Positions 8,638-18,657 of a stretch of 64,000 bases of DNA are shown piece by piece (positions within the stretch are counted from its first letter, which is position 1; every line of letters starts with the position of its first letter). This DNA is from Halorubellus salinus (lineage in GTDB: Archaea; Halobacteriota; Halobacteria; Halobacteriales; Natrialbaceae), in contig NZ_JAJCVI010000002.1 in the NCBI RefSeq assembly GCF_020567525.1, positions 620,001 to 684,000 of the forward strand, given 5' to 3'. The notes beneath the pieces are model-generated. The model saw nothing but the letters and a program-made list of their open reading frames with translations. It ran no database searches and was not told the origin of the DNA. A program made the translations under genes and the position numbers.

Positions 8638-9462
8638 ATGCAGGTGACGTTGCTCGGGACGGGCGATACGACGGGGACGCCGACGCCGGGATGCGAGTGC
8701 GAGACGTGCCAGGAGGCGGTCGAGCGCGGCGTCGAACGCACGCGGTTCTCGGTGCACGCCCACAACCCCCGCACCGGCGAGTCGCTCCTGATCGACGCGA
8801 GCCCGGACTTCCGCTATCAGTTCCTGAAGAACGACGTCGACCTCCCGGACGCTGCGGTCGTCACGCACGTCCACTTCGACCACCTGGACGGCCTCGGGAA
8901 CGCGTACCGGCTGCTCGACAGCCTGGACGTGTACGCGGCCGACGAGACGGACCCGAAGACGGGTGAGAGCGTCGCCGGAACGGTGGCGCGGAAGTACGAC
9001 TACCTCGACACCGTCACCGCGCACCCCACGGCGCCGTTCGAGACGGTCGAGACCTGTGGATTCGAGGTGACGCTCGTCCCCGTCGACCATCCGCCGCTCG
9101 TGTGTTACGGGCTCGTCGTCGAGGACCCCGCGACCGGTGCGAAGCTCTCGCTATCGGGCGACACGAGCTATGGCATCCCCGAGGACTCGCTGGACGCGCT
9201 ACGCGACCCGGACCTCCTGCTCGCTGACGGCATCGTCCCGGCCGCGCTCTGCGAGCACCATCCGCTCGGCGGGAAGCACGAGGCACCAGACGGTACGTAC
9301 CGGACGTTCGGCACGAAGCACATGACGAGAGAGGGGGCGCTCGCACTCGCCGACGACCTCGACGCCACCGAGACGCGCGTCGTCCACGCTGCACACTTCT
9401 ACCCCGCCGACGAGGCGTTCGAGGAGCCAATCGCGGTCGACGGCGAGACGTACGACCTCTGA
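8638..9462 (+). CDS. MBL-fold metallohydrolase, PhnP-like
   Basis: A 274-residue metallo-beta-lactamase-fold protein. It opens with LLGTGDTTGTPTPGC and a Cys cluster CECETC, a pattern shared with PhnP, whose Cys residues hold a structural zinc. The metal-binding signature THVHFDHLDG supplies the dinuclear site, followed by VDHPPLVCYG and the SGDTSY strand with the bridging Asp. PhnP hydrolyses cyclic ribose phosphates, but relatives act on other phosphodiesters, so the substrate is open. No other phn genes are adjacent. Confidence 0.87.
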   Translation: MQVTLLGTGDTTGTPTPGCECETCQEAVERGVERTRFSVHAHNPRTGESLLIDASPDFRYQFLKNDVDLPDAAVVTHVHFDHLDGLGNAYRLLDSLDVYAADETDPKTGESVAGTVARKYDYLDTVTAHPTAPFETVETCGFEVTLVPVDHPPLVCYGLVVEDPATGAKLSLSGDTSYGIPEDSLDALRDPDLLLADGIVPAALCEHHPLGGKHEAPDGTYRTFGTKHMTREGALALADDLDATETRVVHAAHFYPADEAFEEPIAVDGETYDL

Positions 9463-9504
9463 GCGACGACGCCGGGCAGGCGCGTCGCTGGAGCACGACG
9501 ACTG

Positions 9505-10920
9505 TCAGCCGCGTCTGCGGAGGGCGACGCCCGCGACGACCGTCACCGCGAGGACGCCGAGCGACAGAGCGATACCGAACCCGCCCGCGAGCGCGCCGCT
9601 TCCGCCGTCGTCCGTCGAGTCGCCGTCGCCGTCGCCACCGGAGCCATCCTCGTCGTCGTTTCCGCCGCCGAAGACGTCACCGACGATGCCGCCGTCGCCG
9701 TCCCCGCCGAGGGCGCTGAATCGCGTGGCGTTCGAGATGTGGGCGGCGCAGCGCTCCTGCCGGGCGGCGTCGAAGTCGGCGTCGCCGGTGATGCGGGCGC
9801 GCCCCGTGGCGTCCTGGTCCGCGATGGTCGGCCCGCCGGCCTCGTCGCCGTAGGGGACGCGTTCGACGTCGTACACGAGCCACGGCGTGTACACCTCCCA
9901 GACGACTTCGCCGTCGGGCGTCACCTCCAAGACGCGGTTGTTGCTGGAGTCGCCGACGAGCGTGTTCCCGTTCGGGAGGCGGTCCGCGTCCCGCGGCCAC
10001 GACAGCGACGACGAGTTCCCGACGCGCCACGTCCGCTGCCAGTCGCCGTCGCGGCGCGCGTACTCGACGATGCGGTTGTTCTCCGAGTCCGCGACGACGA
10101 CCGTCGGCGTCCCGTTCTCGCTCTCGTAGTACACCGGGTTGTGCTGTTTCAGCATCACGTCCCCGCTGTTCGGCTCGCCGAGCTCCCACACGACCTCGCC
10201 GCTCGTCCGGTTGACGAGGACGACCATGTCGAAGTTCCGCGGGCTCGCGAGGTAGTGCGTCTCGTTGACGGCGTCGACGTCGTTCACGTGCGTCCAGTCC
10301 TCGCTGTAGTTCCCGCCGACGTCCGCCTCGCGGCTGTAGTGGTCGCGGAACTGCCACTGCCACGTGATCTCGTCGGTCGTCCGGTTGTACACCAGCAAGC
10401 GGTCGCGGTTCCCGTCGACGCCCTCGGTGGCGCGCATGTTCGCGACGAGTATCTCGGTGTCCGAGACGAGGTCGGCGTCGTGCGTGTCGAGGAAGTCCGC
10501 GGTCTCCTCCCAGACGACGTCGCCCGTCTCCGGGTCGAGCTTGTAGAAGACGGTCTCGCCGCGATCGTCGCCGTCGTCGAGGTTCGTCGTCGCGGTGACG
10601 AACAGCGTCCCGTCCTCCAGGGGGTCGACGTCGTACCCCCAGACGTTCCCCTGGCGGTGATGCACCCACTCGATCTCGCCGCGTGGCCCGAGTGCGACGA
10701 GGCGTGCCTTGCGCTTCCCGCCGTCGTCGCCGAACCGCATCCCCTGGACGCTGACGACGGTGAGTCCGTTCGCGGCGCGCTCCATCGTGCCCACGCAGGG
10801 GTTCGGGGCGTCGGGCGTGACCGACGTCGTCGGCGCTACGGTCGCGGCGGACGCGGTGAGGACGACCGGTGCGGCGACGCAGAGACAACACAACGCGACG
10901 ATGACGGAGCGACGACGCAT
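9505..10920 (-). CDS. membrane-anchored arylsulfotransferase-like propeller protein
   Basis: A 471-residue exported protein. A Sec-type signal peptide (residues 1-28, RRRSVIVALCCLCVAAPVVL) is followed by a beta-propeller with repeated WxxG and NNRxLEVTPDGE-type blades typical of the arylsulfotransferase (ASST) superfamily. A low-complexity Gly/Asp/Ser linker follows, then a C-terminal transmembrane helix ending in VALRRRG. It should sit outside the cell, tethered by its C terminus. Many haloarchaeal members are annotated arylsulfotransferase without biochemical support; sulfotransfer is therefore an inference. It converges with the MBL gene, 42 bases apart. Confidence 0.82.
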   Translation of the reverse strand: MRRRSVIVALCCLCVAAPVVLTASAATVAPTTSVTPDAPNPCVGTMERAANGLTVVSVQGMRFGDDGGKRKARLVALGPRGEIEWVHHRQGNVWGYDVDPLEDGTLFVTATTNLDDGDDRGETVFYKLDPETGDVVWEETADFLDTHDADLVSDTEILVANMRATEGVDGNRDRLLVYNRTTDEITWQWQFRDHYSREADVGGNYSEDWTHVNDVDAVNETHYLASPRNFDMVVLVNRTSGEVVWELGEPNSGDVMLKQHNPVYYESENGTPTVVVADSENNRIVEYARRDGDWQRTWRVGNSSSLSWPRDADRLPNGNTLVGDSSNNRVLEVTPDGEVVWEVYTPWLVYDVERVPYGDEAGGPTIADQDATGRARITGDADFDAARQERCAAHISNATRFSALGGDGDGGIVGDVFGGGNDDEDGSGGDGDGDSTDDGGSGALAGGFGIALSLGVLAVTVVAGVALRRRG

Positions 10921-10940
10921 ACACCAATCCGGTTACCGGC

Positions 10941-10951
10941 GCTTTACATCA
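10941..10951 (-). promoter_or_regulatory. TATA-like element of the arylsulfotransferase-like gene
   Basis: On the minus strand GATGTAAAGC is centred about 27 bases upstream of the ATG (10920), consistent with a near-leaderless transcript. Confidence 0.45.
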
Positions 10952-11137
10952 GTCTTGTCCCACGCGTGGCGCGCTCCGGCCGTCCCGGCGACTGGTTCAG
11001 TCCCGTTCCGCGGTTCGAGCGAATCGGTCGTTGCACCCCCCGAGTTCGCGCTCGGTGCGCTCTTCGAGCGTGTCGGGGCGTCTAGACGTACTCACGTCGT
11101 CCGGAAAGCTAAAGTCGTGCTTCGGAAATCCTGTGGT

Positions 11138-11452
11138 ATGGATGAGGAGCAGCGACCATCACGGGAGGGGGGTGGTCACGAGGAGACGACGGCCCAGCGG
11201 ACGTTCGATTGGGCGGAGACGAACCCGTCGTCCGCGGTCGTCGAGGTCGTCTCGAGCGCACTGGACGTGGCGGCGACGGACGTCGAACCGCTGTACTCCG
11301 CCGTCGACCCGGATGCACTCGACAGGCTCGTGTCGGACCCGGACGGTCCCCGGGATTGTACGGCGGTCGTCGTCTCGTTCACGTTCGAGGACCGACACGT
11401 GACCGTCGAGGGCACGGGGACGGTCGTCGCCGAACCCGTGAACGTCGGCTGA
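11138..11452 (+). CDS. HalOD1 output-domain protein
   Basis: A 104-residue protein whose residues 25-100 match the haloarchaeal output domain HalOD1: SSAVVEVVSSALDV, then EPLYSAVDPDALDRL and a beta hairpin ending VTVEGTGTVVAEP. HalOD1 occurs alone or fused to sensor modules and is thought to be a haloarchaea-specific signalling output; no biochemical activity is established. The ATG at 11138 follows a TATA-like GAAAGCTAAAG by about 28 bases. It stands alone, 123 bases upstream of serS on the same strand. Confidence 0.85.
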   Translation: MDEEQRPSREGGGHEETTAQRTFDWAETNPSSAVVEVVSSALDVAATDVEPLYSAVDPDALDRLVSDPDGPRDCTAVVVSFTFEDRHVTVEGTGTVVAEPVNVG

Positions 11453-11575
11453 GGCCGGCGACGGGTGCGGTCGTGGCGACCGTGGAACGCCACCCGAGTA
11501 CCGCGTCACGCCATGACACGCGTGACCACGGTTCCGATACGATTTTCCGCGGGCCAGTCGAACCGTCGGGCAAGA

Positions 11576-12958
11576 ATGCTCAGCCGGCAGTACGTACGCG
11601 AGAACCCCGACGAGGTCAGAGACGCCGTCGAACGGAAGGGCGTCACGGACGTGGACGTGGACGAGATCCTCGAGATCGACGCGGAGTGGCGCGAGCTGAA
11701 GGCGGAGGGCGACGACCTCCGGCATCAGCGCAACGAGGTCAGTCGGTCCATCGGCCAGTTGAAACAGGACGGGAACGAGGAGGAGGCCCAGGAGGCCATC
11801 GAGCGCTCGCAGGAACTGAAGGACGAACTGGAAGCCGTCGAGGAGCGCGCCGACGAGCTCGAGGCGGAGCTCCACGAGCGCCTGCTCGAGGTGCCGAACG
11901 TCCCGCACGAGAGCGTGCACACGGGCGCGGACGAGTCGGACAACGAGACCCGGTACCGGTGGGGGTTCGAGGACCTCCGGGACCTCCCCGAGGACGTCGT
12001 GCCGCATTACGACCTCGGCGAGGACCTGGACGTCCTCGACTTCGAGCGTGGGGCGAAGGTCACGGGTGGCGGGTTCCAGTTCGTCAAAGGCGACGGGGCG
12101 CGCCTGGAGATGGCGCTCGTGCAGTTCATGTTGGACGTGCACCGCGAGCAGGAGTACCAGGACGTCCTGCCGCCGGTCCCGGTGAACTCGGCGTCGATGC
12201 GCGGCACCGGGCAGCTCCCGAAGTTCGACGAGGACGCGTACCGGGTCGGCGCCCGCCAGGACGACGAGTACGACGACGACGACCTCTGGCTGCTCCCGAC
12301 CGCGGAGGTCCCGGTGACGAACATGCACCGCGACGAGATACTGCTCGACGACGACCTCCCGCTGAAGTACCAGGCGTACTCGCCGAACTTCCGACGCGAG
12401 GCCGGTGAGCACGGCACGGAGACGCGTGGGTACGTGCGCGTTCACCAGTTCAACAAGGTCGAGCTCGTGAACTTCGTGCGCCCCGACGAATCGTACGAGC
12501 GCCTGGAGGGCCTGCTCGACGAGGCGACCGAGGTGCTCGAACGCCTCGGGCTTCCGTACCGCGTGCTCGACATGTGTACGGGCGACATGGGGTTCACGCA
12601 GGCGAAGAAGTACGACGTCGAGGTGTGGGCGCCCGGCGACGACATGGAGGACGGCCCCGAGGAGGGCGGCCGGTGGCTGGAGGTCTCGAGTGTCTCGAAC
12701 TTCGAGGACTTCCAGGCGCGCCGCGCCGGCATCCAGTACCGCCCGGAGCGCCACGAATCGGCGGAGTACCTCCACACGCTGAACGGGTCGGGCGTCGCGC
12801 TGCCGCGCGTGATGGTCGCCATCCTCGAGTACTACCAGAACGACGACGGCACCGTCGAGGTGCCCGAACCGCTCCGGGACTACATGGGCGGCCAGGAGAC
12901 TATCGAGGGCCACAGTCCGGTCGGCGAGAGCGCGCTCGGCGCCGGCGACCGCGAGTGA
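11576..12958 (+). CDS. serS: seryl-tRNA synthetase
   Basis: A 460-residue class II aminoacyl-tRNA synthetase that charges tRNA-Ser and tRNA-Sec with serine. Residues 1-115 form the antiparallel coiled coil that grips the long variable arm (rich in Glu/Arg, for example SRSIGQLKQDGNEEEAQEAI). Motif 2 is at NFRREAGEHGTETRGYVRVH and motif 3 at GVALPRVMVAILE. This is the common bacterial-type SerRS, not the rare methanogen form. The start at MLSRQYVREN matches the family. A tRNA-Ser(GGA) gene lies 32 kb downstream in the same window. Confidence 0.97.
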   Translation: MLSRQYVRENPDEVRDAVERKGVTDVDVDEILEIDAEWRELKAEGDDLRHQRNEVSRSIGQLKQDGNEEEAQEAIERSQELKDELEAVEERADELEAELHERLLEVPNVPHESVHTGADESDNETRYRWGFEDLRDLPEDVVPHYDLGEDLDVLDFERGAKVTGGGFQFVKGDGARLEMALVQFMLDVHREQEYQDVLPPVPVNSASMRGTGQLPKFDEDAYRVGARQDDEYDDDDLWLLPTAEVPVTNMHRDEILLDDDLPLKYQAYSPNFRREAGEHGTETRGYVRVHQFNKVELVNFVRPDESYERLEGLLDEATEVLERLGLPYRVLDMCTGDMGFTQAKKYDVEVWAPGDDMEDGPEEGGRWLEVSSVSNFEDFQARRAGIQYRPERHESAEYLHTLNGSGVALPRVMVAILEYYQNDDGTVEVPEPLRDYMGGQETIEGHSPVGESALGAGDRE

Positions 12959-13143
12959 GGTTGCGCCACGGACGCGACCGAACCTCGTCGACTCCGACGC
13001 GCGGGCACCGCTATCGCGTCGCCGTCCGGACGCAAGGTGGCGGACAGCAAGCCCCTGCAGCGACCGGTTGCGCAGAGCGAGTGACCGGCGCTATCGCCGG
13101 TCCTCGACGACTCGTCGAACGACGTCGGACCTGAGAGTCTCAC

Positions 13144-13470
13144 TTACAGCACGCGGATCCGGTACCCGTCGGCGGCGGCTTCGTCGGTGACCCGACCGGC
13201 TTCGATGGCGGCATCGAGCACGTCGGCGACGAACTCCTTCGGCACCTCGACGCCGATGAAGTCCGTTCCCTCGCGGGCCGTGGTCAACCGCGCCATCGTT
13301 CGGTCGGTCCCGTCGTCGTTGTAGATGCTCCCGACGCGCTCGTCGTCCCGCAGGAACCGGAGCGTCACGTCGGTCGGTTCGATCGAGTCGAAGTTCACCT
13401 CGAACACTCGGTCGTCGCTCTCGAACCGCGCGAGCATGAGTTCGTCTCGTTCGGTCACGATGGTCTTCAT
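13144..13470 (-). CDS. conserved-looking small acidic protein, unknown function
   Basis: A 108-residue soluble acidic protein with predicted beta strands in its first half (ELMLARFESDDRVFEVNFDS) and a C-terminal helix (EFVADVLDAAIEAGRV). No cysteine cluster, membrane segment or recognised motif. Codon use matches neighbouring genes and the start ATG is well placed, so it is probably real. It converges with serS, which ends 185 bases away; that gap shows nothing I can identify. Confidence 0.6.
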   Translation of the reverse strand: MKTIVTERDELMLARFESDDRVFEVNFDSIEPTDVTLRFLRDDERVGSIYNDDGTDRTMARLTTAREGTDFIGVEVPKEFVADVLDAAIEAGRVTDEAAADGYRIRVL

Positions 13471-13617
13471 ACCCCAGATAGGGCCTCACGGCGTATCACT
13501 GGCTTGCTGGGTGGCGGCGTCTCCGGTGCGCCTCTGGGAGCGGTCGCCCCAGCGTCCGACGGCCACGAGTTCGAACAGGCGGACACCGCGACCGACTCGT
13601 TCGGGAGCCGGACTGCG

Positions 13618-14061
13618 CTATCGCGTGTACGTGTCGAGGGCGACGATGCGGTCGGCGAGGACGTCGAAGCAGTCGACGAACCGGACGATGACGTCGCCGT
13701 TCTCGCGGACGACGGTCCCGCGCGCGAGGACGGTCTCGGCTTCGTCCCCGGCGGTCGGCGTCCACTCGCCGCTCGGGTCCGCGCCGTCGCCGGCGGTCGA
13801 GCGACCGGTCCCGTCGCGTTCGGGTCGACCGCCGTGCGGGCGGTCGTCGGTCGGTGGTTCGACGAACACGCCGTCGAGGTCGTGCGTGGTGTCGCTGTGC
13901 GGTCGGTTCTCGGTCATGAACGAGCAGAACGCGTCGCGGCCGTCGAACGTGCGGTCGGGGCGTCGCTGCGTGAACCCGGGTGCGAGCACGTCCCGGAGGT
14001 CGTCGTAGCGCGCGTCGTCGAGGCACGCGTAGTACGAGCGGACCGTCGCCTCGGCGTCCAT
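13618..14061 (-). CDS. SnoaL/NTF2-like fold protein
   Basis: A 147-residue protein with the SnoaL-like pattern: helix ATVRSYYACLDDARYDDLRD, then a loop LAPGFTQRRPDRTFDGRDAF and a beta-rich second half ending in GDVIVRFVDCFDVLADRIVA. The fold forms a cone with a pocket and serves as a ketosteroid-isomerase-like enzyme, a binding module or a subunit. A roughly 40-residue Gly/Asp/Arg-rich insertion (near residues 70-110) interrupts the sheet and is atypical. The start at MDAEATV is used instead of the long Arg-rich upstream extension. Confidence 0.7.
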   Translation of the reverse strand: MDAEATVRSYYACLDDARYDDLRDVLAPGFTQRRPDRTFDGRDAFCSFMTENRPHSDTTHDLDGVFVEPPTDDRPHGGRPERDGTGRSTAGDGADPSGEWTPTAGDEAETVLARGTVVRENGDVIVRFVDCFDVLADRIVALDTYTR

Positions 14062-14198
14062 GTTTCTCCGGTTCTCGCCCTGGATTGAAAAGCACTCGGT
14101 GCGCGACCGCAAGCGGGCGCCGGGAGCGCGGGCGAGTGCGTCGACGAGGGCCGCGATGCCGTCGCCGAACGCGAGGGCCGCAGTCGAACCGGGTGCCG

Positions 14199-15074
14199 TC
14201 AGTCGAACACGAGGGCGTCGGGCTCGACGAGTTCGCCGACCTGGCGCGCGGACTCGTGGGGGCGCTGGGCGTCCTCGTGGTACTCGTCGGCGACGCCGAC
14301 CTTCCCTTCGACGCGGTGTTCGGCGGCGCTCGCGAACCACGCGGCGGCCTGCCGGAAGTCGTCGCTCGCGTCGCGAGCGGTGGTGGCGGCGTCCTGGACG
14401 CGCTCGGTCTCCGCGAACCGGCGCGCGGAGTCGAACGCGCCGCCGGCGGAGTCGAAGTACGCGACGGCCTCCTCGAACGCGGCGACGGCGTCCAGCCAGT
14501 TCTCGCGGTCGTACGCGCCCAGTGCGTTCTCGAACTCCGAGCGGCCGTACGTGTAGTGCTGGTAGCCGCGGCCGTAGCGTTCGGCGGCGGTGCGGTCGTC
14601 CTGGATGGCGTCGATGGCGTTCCGGACGGCGTCGAGGTCGGGCTGGGTCATCGGGTCGTCGGTGCTCCAGGCGTACGCGATCCGGCCGCGGTCGTCGACG
14701 ACGAACAGCGCGCGCTTGGGGACGTGGAGGTGGCCGTCGAGTTCGTCGTGGCGGACGCCGTACTCCGCGGCGACCTCGCCGATGGAGTCGGTCAACAGCG
14801 GGAACTCGAGGGCGTTCGCCTCGGCGAACGCGCGGTGGCTGTGCACGGAGTCCCCGGAGATCCCGAGGATTGTGACGTCGTCCATGAGCGTCAGGAGGTC
14901 GATGTCCCGGAGGCTACACAGTTCCTCGGTGCAGCCGGGACTGAAGTCCATCGGGTAGAACGCGAGGACGACGACGTCGTTGCCGACGTAGTCGTCGAGT
15001 GCGAACTCGCCGGTCTCGCCGTCGTGGTAGCCGGGGAGCGCAAATGCGGGTGCCTCGGTTCCCTCGGTGAGCAT
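14199..15074 (-). CDS. peroxiredoxin (BCP/AhpC type) with C-terminal helical extension
   Basis: A 291-residue protein. Residues 1-155 are an AhpC/TSA thioredoxin-fold peroxiredoxin with peroxidatic Cys48 in SPGCTEELC and a likely resolving Cys53 five residues later, the arrangement of bacterioferritin-comigratory proteins. It should reduce hydroperoxides at the expense of a thiol donor. Residues 160-290 form an additional helical region rich in Ala, Glu and aromatic residues (FEEAVAYFDSAGG) that is absent from classic BCP and has no function I can assign. It is divergent from the Rieske gene across a 160-base gap. Confidence 0.88.
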   Translation of the reverse strand: MLTEGTEAPAFALPGYHDGETGEFALDDYVGNDVVVLAFYPMDFSPGCTEELCSLRDIDLLTLMDDVTILGISGDSVHSHRAFAEANALEFPLLTDSIGEVAAEYGVRHDELDGHLHVPKRALFVVDDRGRIAYAWSTDDPMTQPDLDAVRNAIDAIQDDRTAAERYGRGYQHYTYGRSEFENALGAYDRENWLDAVAAFEEAVAYFDSAGGAFDSARRFAETERVQDAATTARDASDDFRQAAAWFASAAEHRVEGKVGVADEYHEDAQRPHESARQVGELVEPDALVFD

Positions 15075-15234
15075 TACGGCGTCGTATGCGCGGCCCGTAC
15101 TTAGGTATCGTGCCCAGCGAAGCGAGCGGGGTCGTCGAGGCGGTGCGTGCCGTCGCCGCGGTCGCCGGGGTCGGGTCCGTTGGTGTAATCGAGTTCAGGG
15201 AACGCTCTTGTTCGCGGCGACCGAATCGTGTGGT

Positions 15235-17097
15235 ATGGCAACGAGCGACGGCGACGGGTTCGTGCGGGCGACCAGTCTCGCCGACCTCGAGGACGCGGGC
15301 CGGGAACTGTTCACGGCGCGAGGCACCGCAATCGCGCTGTTCCACCACGAGGGCGAGGTGCGTGCGGTCGACAACCGCTGTCCGCACATGGGGTTCCCCC
15401 TGAGCGACGGGAGCGTCGAGGACGGCGTGCTGACGTGTCACTGGCATCACGCGCGCTTCGAGTTGTCGTGTGGCGACACGTTCGACCCGTGGGCTGACGA
15501 CGTCGCGACGTACCCGGTCGAGGTCCGCGACGGCGACGTGTACGTCCACCCGAACCCGGAGCGCGACCGCGACCCGGCCGCGCACTGGCGCGACCGCCTC
15601 GACACGGGCTTGCAGGAGAACCTCCGGCTCGTGGTCGCGAAGAGCGCGGTCGGACTCGCGGACGCGGGCGTCGACCCGGTCGACGTCGCCGAGCGCGGCG
15701 TCGCGTTCGGGACGCGGTACCGCGAGGACGGCTGGAGTAGCGGGCTCACCATCCTCGCCGCGTTGACGAACGCCCTCCCGGTACTCGACGGCGAGGACCG
15801 GAAGCGCGCGACGTACACGGGCCTCCGGCACGTCGCGAGCGACTGCGCGGGCGAACCGCCGCGCTTCGACCAGCCGGCGTTCGACGTCGACGGCGTCTCC
15901 GCCGAGCGCCTCGCGGAGTGGTTCCGGGAGACCGTCGAGGTACGGGACGCGGACGGCGCGGAGCGCGTCCTCCGGACCGCGGTCGAGACCTGCGACCGCG
16001 AGGCCGTGGAGTCGATGCTGTACGCCGCGGCGACCGACCACGCGTACCTCGACTCTGGGCACTCCTTCGACATGACGAACAAGGCCGTGGAGACGCTCGA
16101 CCACCTCGACTGGCCCGACGCGGACGCGACCGCGGGCGACGGGCGCGACCGGGACGGCGACGCCGCCGACGGCGGGGCGATGGCGGTCGAGCCCGCGGAC
16201 GCCGCGGACGTGCTGGCGAGCCTCGTCACGCGCTTCACGGACGCCGAGCGCGCGGAGGAGGGCTCGGAGTGGCGCCAGCCCGAGGACCTCGCGGCGATGC
16301 GCGAGGCCTTCGAGGCCGACCTGCCGCGGCTCGCGGCGGGCGAGCGCGACCCGGACTGGACGCCGCCGCGGGGCTTCCAGGACGCGCTCCTGGGGGACGA
16401 CCCGCACGGCGTCGTCGACGCCGTCCGGGACGCGGTCAGCGACGGCGCGACCGTGGAGGCGCTCGCGCACGAGGTCGCGAGCGCCGCCGCCACCAGGGTG
16501 GCGCGGTTCGGGACGACGAACGAGTTCGGCGACTGGAACACCGTCCATCACACGTTCACGTACGCGAACGCCGTCCAGCAGGCCGCAGGCAGGGTCGAAC
16601 CCACGGAGCTCTACCGGGGCGTGCTCGACGGCGCGTTCAGCGTGTACCTCGATAGGTTCCTGAACAGTCCACCCGCGCCGGTGCCCGACCCCGCATCCGG
16701 CGACGTCGACCTCCAGGACGCAGCCACGCACCGCGACGCGCTCCTGGAGTGCTTCGACCGCGAGGGCGCGGTGAACGACGCCGGCCGCGAGGCCGCCGCC
16801 GTGCTCGCCGTCGCCGACGACCCCCGCGAGCTCTGGTCGACGCTCGGCGGCGCGCTGCTGCGCGAGGACGCCGGCTTCCACGCGCTCCAGGCGTACGAGG
16901 CCGCGCACGCACAGTTCCACGCAGCCCGCGAGCGCGCCGGCGACCGTCCCGACGGACTGCCGAGCGAACGCGAGCGCACCGCGGCGGTCGCGGCCGCGCG
17001 CTACCTCGCCGCTCACACCCCCACGCGACGCGAGGCCGAGCAGACGTTCACCATCGCCAGCCGCCTGCTGCGCGGCGAATCCATCCACGAGGACTGA
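15235..17097 (+). CDS. Rieske [2Fe-2S] protein fused to a long uncharacterised domain
   Basis: A 620-residue protein. Residues 10-105 are a Rieske ferredoxin domain with cluster ligands Cys49-x-His51 and Cys68-x-x-His71 (NRCPHMGFPL and LTCHWHH). The remaining 500 residues form an alpha-helical, Ala/Asp/Glu-rich region with several conserved-looking His-containing segments (TDHAYLDSGHSF, FGDWNTVHHTF). That region is neither a ring-hydroxylating oxygenase catalytic domain nor a membrane anchor. The protein is cytoplasmic by sequence (no signal peptide). The most likely role is an electron-transfer or oxidoreductase enzyme with an unknown partner. Confidence 0.85.
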   Translation: MATSDGDGFVRATSLADLEDAGRELFTARGTAIALFHHEGEVRAVDNRCPHMGFPLSDGSVEDGVLTCHWHHARFELSCGDTFDPWADDVATYPVEVRDGDVYVHPNPERDRDPAAHWRDRLDTGLQENLRLVVAKSAVGLADAGVDPVDVAERGVAFGTRYREDGWSSGLTILAALTNALPVLDGEDRKRATYTGLRHVASDCAGEPPRFDQPAFDVDGVSAERLAEWFRETVEVRDADGAERVLRTAVETCDREAVESMLYAAATDHAYLDSGHSFDMTNKAVETLDHLDWPDADATAGDGRDRDGDAADGGAMAVEPADAADVLASLVTRFTDAERAEEGSEWRQPEDLAAMREAFEADLPRLAAGERDPDWTPPRGFQDALLGDDPHGVVDAVRDAVSDGATVEALAHEVASAAATRVARFGTTNEFGDWNTVHHTFTYANAVQQAAGRVEPTELYRGVLDGAFSVYLDRFLNSPPAPVPDPASGDVDLQDAATHRDALLECFDREGAVNDAGREAAAVLAVADDPRELWSTLGGALLREDAGFHALQAYEAAHAQFHAARERAGDRPDGLPSERERTAAVAAARYLAAHTPTRREAEQTFTIASRLLRGESIHED

Positions 17098-17193
17098 CCG
17101 GCTGGCGGTCACCTCACCATCGGACCGCTCGAGTATCGGCCCGGAAATCGCCGCCGGGGGAATCTACTTGCCGCGGGCTGTCGAAGTCGGCGT

Positions 17194-18573
17194 ATGGCGA
17201 TGGAACGCGTGAATCCGGCGACGGGCGAGCACATCGAGACCGTCGACACCCACACGGACGCGGAGGTCGACGAGCTGCTCGGGGCCGCCCACGAGCGCTA
17301 TCTGTCCTGGCGCGAGGTCCCGATGCACGAGCGCTGCGAGCTGCTGGCGAACGCAGCGGACGTGCTCCGCGAGAACGAAGAGGAGTACGCCCAGTTGATG
17401 ACCGAGGAGATGGGGAAACCCATCACGGGCGCGCGGAGCGAGGTCGAGAAGTGCGCGTGGGTGTGCGAGCACTACGCCGAGCACGCGCAGTCGTACCTCC
17501 AGGACGAGACGCTGCCGAGTCCGCCGGAGGCGGAGGCGAAGGTCGTCCACGAACCCCTGGGCGTGGTGATGGCGGTGATGCCGTGGAACTACCCGTTCTG
17601 GCAGGTGTTCCGGTTCGCCGCGCCGAACCTCGTCGCGGGGAACGTCGGCGTCCTGAAGCACGCGTCGAACGTCCCCGGGTGCGCGCAGGCCATCGCGGAG
17701 GTGTTCCGCGAGGCCGGGTTCCCCCAGGCGTGCTTCCAGACGCTCCTCGTCTCGGGCTCGGAGGCGAACGCGGTCATCGAGGACGAGCGCGTTCGCGCGG
17801 TGACGCTGACGGGGAGCGAGTCCGCCGGTCGTGCCGTGGCCGAGACCGCCGGCCGGGAGCTGAAGAAGACGGTGCTCGAACTCGGTGGCGCCGACCCGTT
17901 CGTCGTGCTCGACGACGCGGACATCGACGCGGCCGTGGAGACGGGCGTGACGGCGCGACTCCTGAACTCGGGGCAGTCCTGTATCGCGGCGAAGCGGTTC
18001 ATCGTCCACGACGCGGTCTACGACGAGTTCGTCGAGCAGTTCGTCGCCGAGATGGAGGCCCAGACGGTCGGCGATCCGACCGACGAGGCGACGGACGTCG
18101 GCCCGCAGGCGCGCGAGGACCTCATGGCGGAGCTCCACGACCAGGTCGAGCGCTCCGTGAGAGACGGTGCGACCGTGGAGTGCGGCGGGGAGCCCCTCGA
18201 CCGCGAGGGCTACTACTACCCGCCGACGGTGCTGACTGACGTGCCGCCGGACGCGGCGGCGGCGTGCGAGGAGACGTTCGGGCCGGTCGCGGCGGTGTTC
18301 CGCGTCGACAGCGAGCGCGACGCGATCGACCTGGCGAACGACTCGACGCTCGGGCTCGGCGCGAGCGTCTGGACGGACGACCTCGAACGCGGCGAACGCA
18401 TCGCTCGCGAGATCGAGGCGGGGTGTACGTTCGTGAACGAGCTCACGAAGTCCGACCCGCGCGTCCCCTTCGGCGGCATCAAGGACTCCGGGTACGGGCG
18501 CGAACTCGCCGCACACGGCATCAAGGAGTTCCTGAACGAGAAGACGGTCTGGGTCCAGAACGCGCAGGACTGA
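17194..18573 (+). CDS. NAD(P)-dependent aldehyde dehydrogenase (succinate-semialdehyde type)
   Basis: A 459-residue ALDH-superfamily enzyme that oxidises an aldehyde to its acid. The general base Glu is in [10 protein letters not shown] and the catalytic Cys in [11 protein letters not shown]; the cofactor-binding segment is [12 protein letters not shown]. The starting sequence ([20 protein letters not shown]) and the length resemble the GabD/succinate-semialdehyde branch, but substrate assignment from sequence alone is weak. The second ATG two codons in is an alternative start. Confidence 0.92.
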   Translation: MAMERVNPATGEHIETVDTHTDAEVDELLGAAHERYLSWREVPMHERCELLANAADVLRENEEEYAQLMTEEMGKPITGARSEVEKCAWVCEHYAEHAQSYLQDETLPSPPEAEAKVVHEPLGVVMAVMPWNYPFWQVFRFAAPNLVAGNVGVLKHASNVPGCAQAIAEVFREAGFPQACFQTLLVSGSEANAVIEDERVRAVTLTGSESAGRAVAETAGRELKKTVLELGGADPFVVLDDADIDAAVETGVTARLLNSGQSCIAAKRFIVHDAVYDEFVEQFVAEMEAQTVGDPTDEATDVGPQAREDLMAELHDQVERSVRDGATVECGGEPLDREGYYYPPTVLTDVPPDAAAACEETFGPVAAVFRVDSERDAIDLANDSTLGLGASVWTDDLERGERIAREIEAGCTFVNELTKSDPRVPFGGIKDSGYGRELAAHGIKEFLNEKTVWVQNAQD

Positions 18574-18657
18574 GCGCTCTCGACGCCCCGACGACCACCG
18601 GCACGACCCGACAGGTCGAACGCAAGACACTTTCTGTGGCGGGGCGAACGCCGGCGT

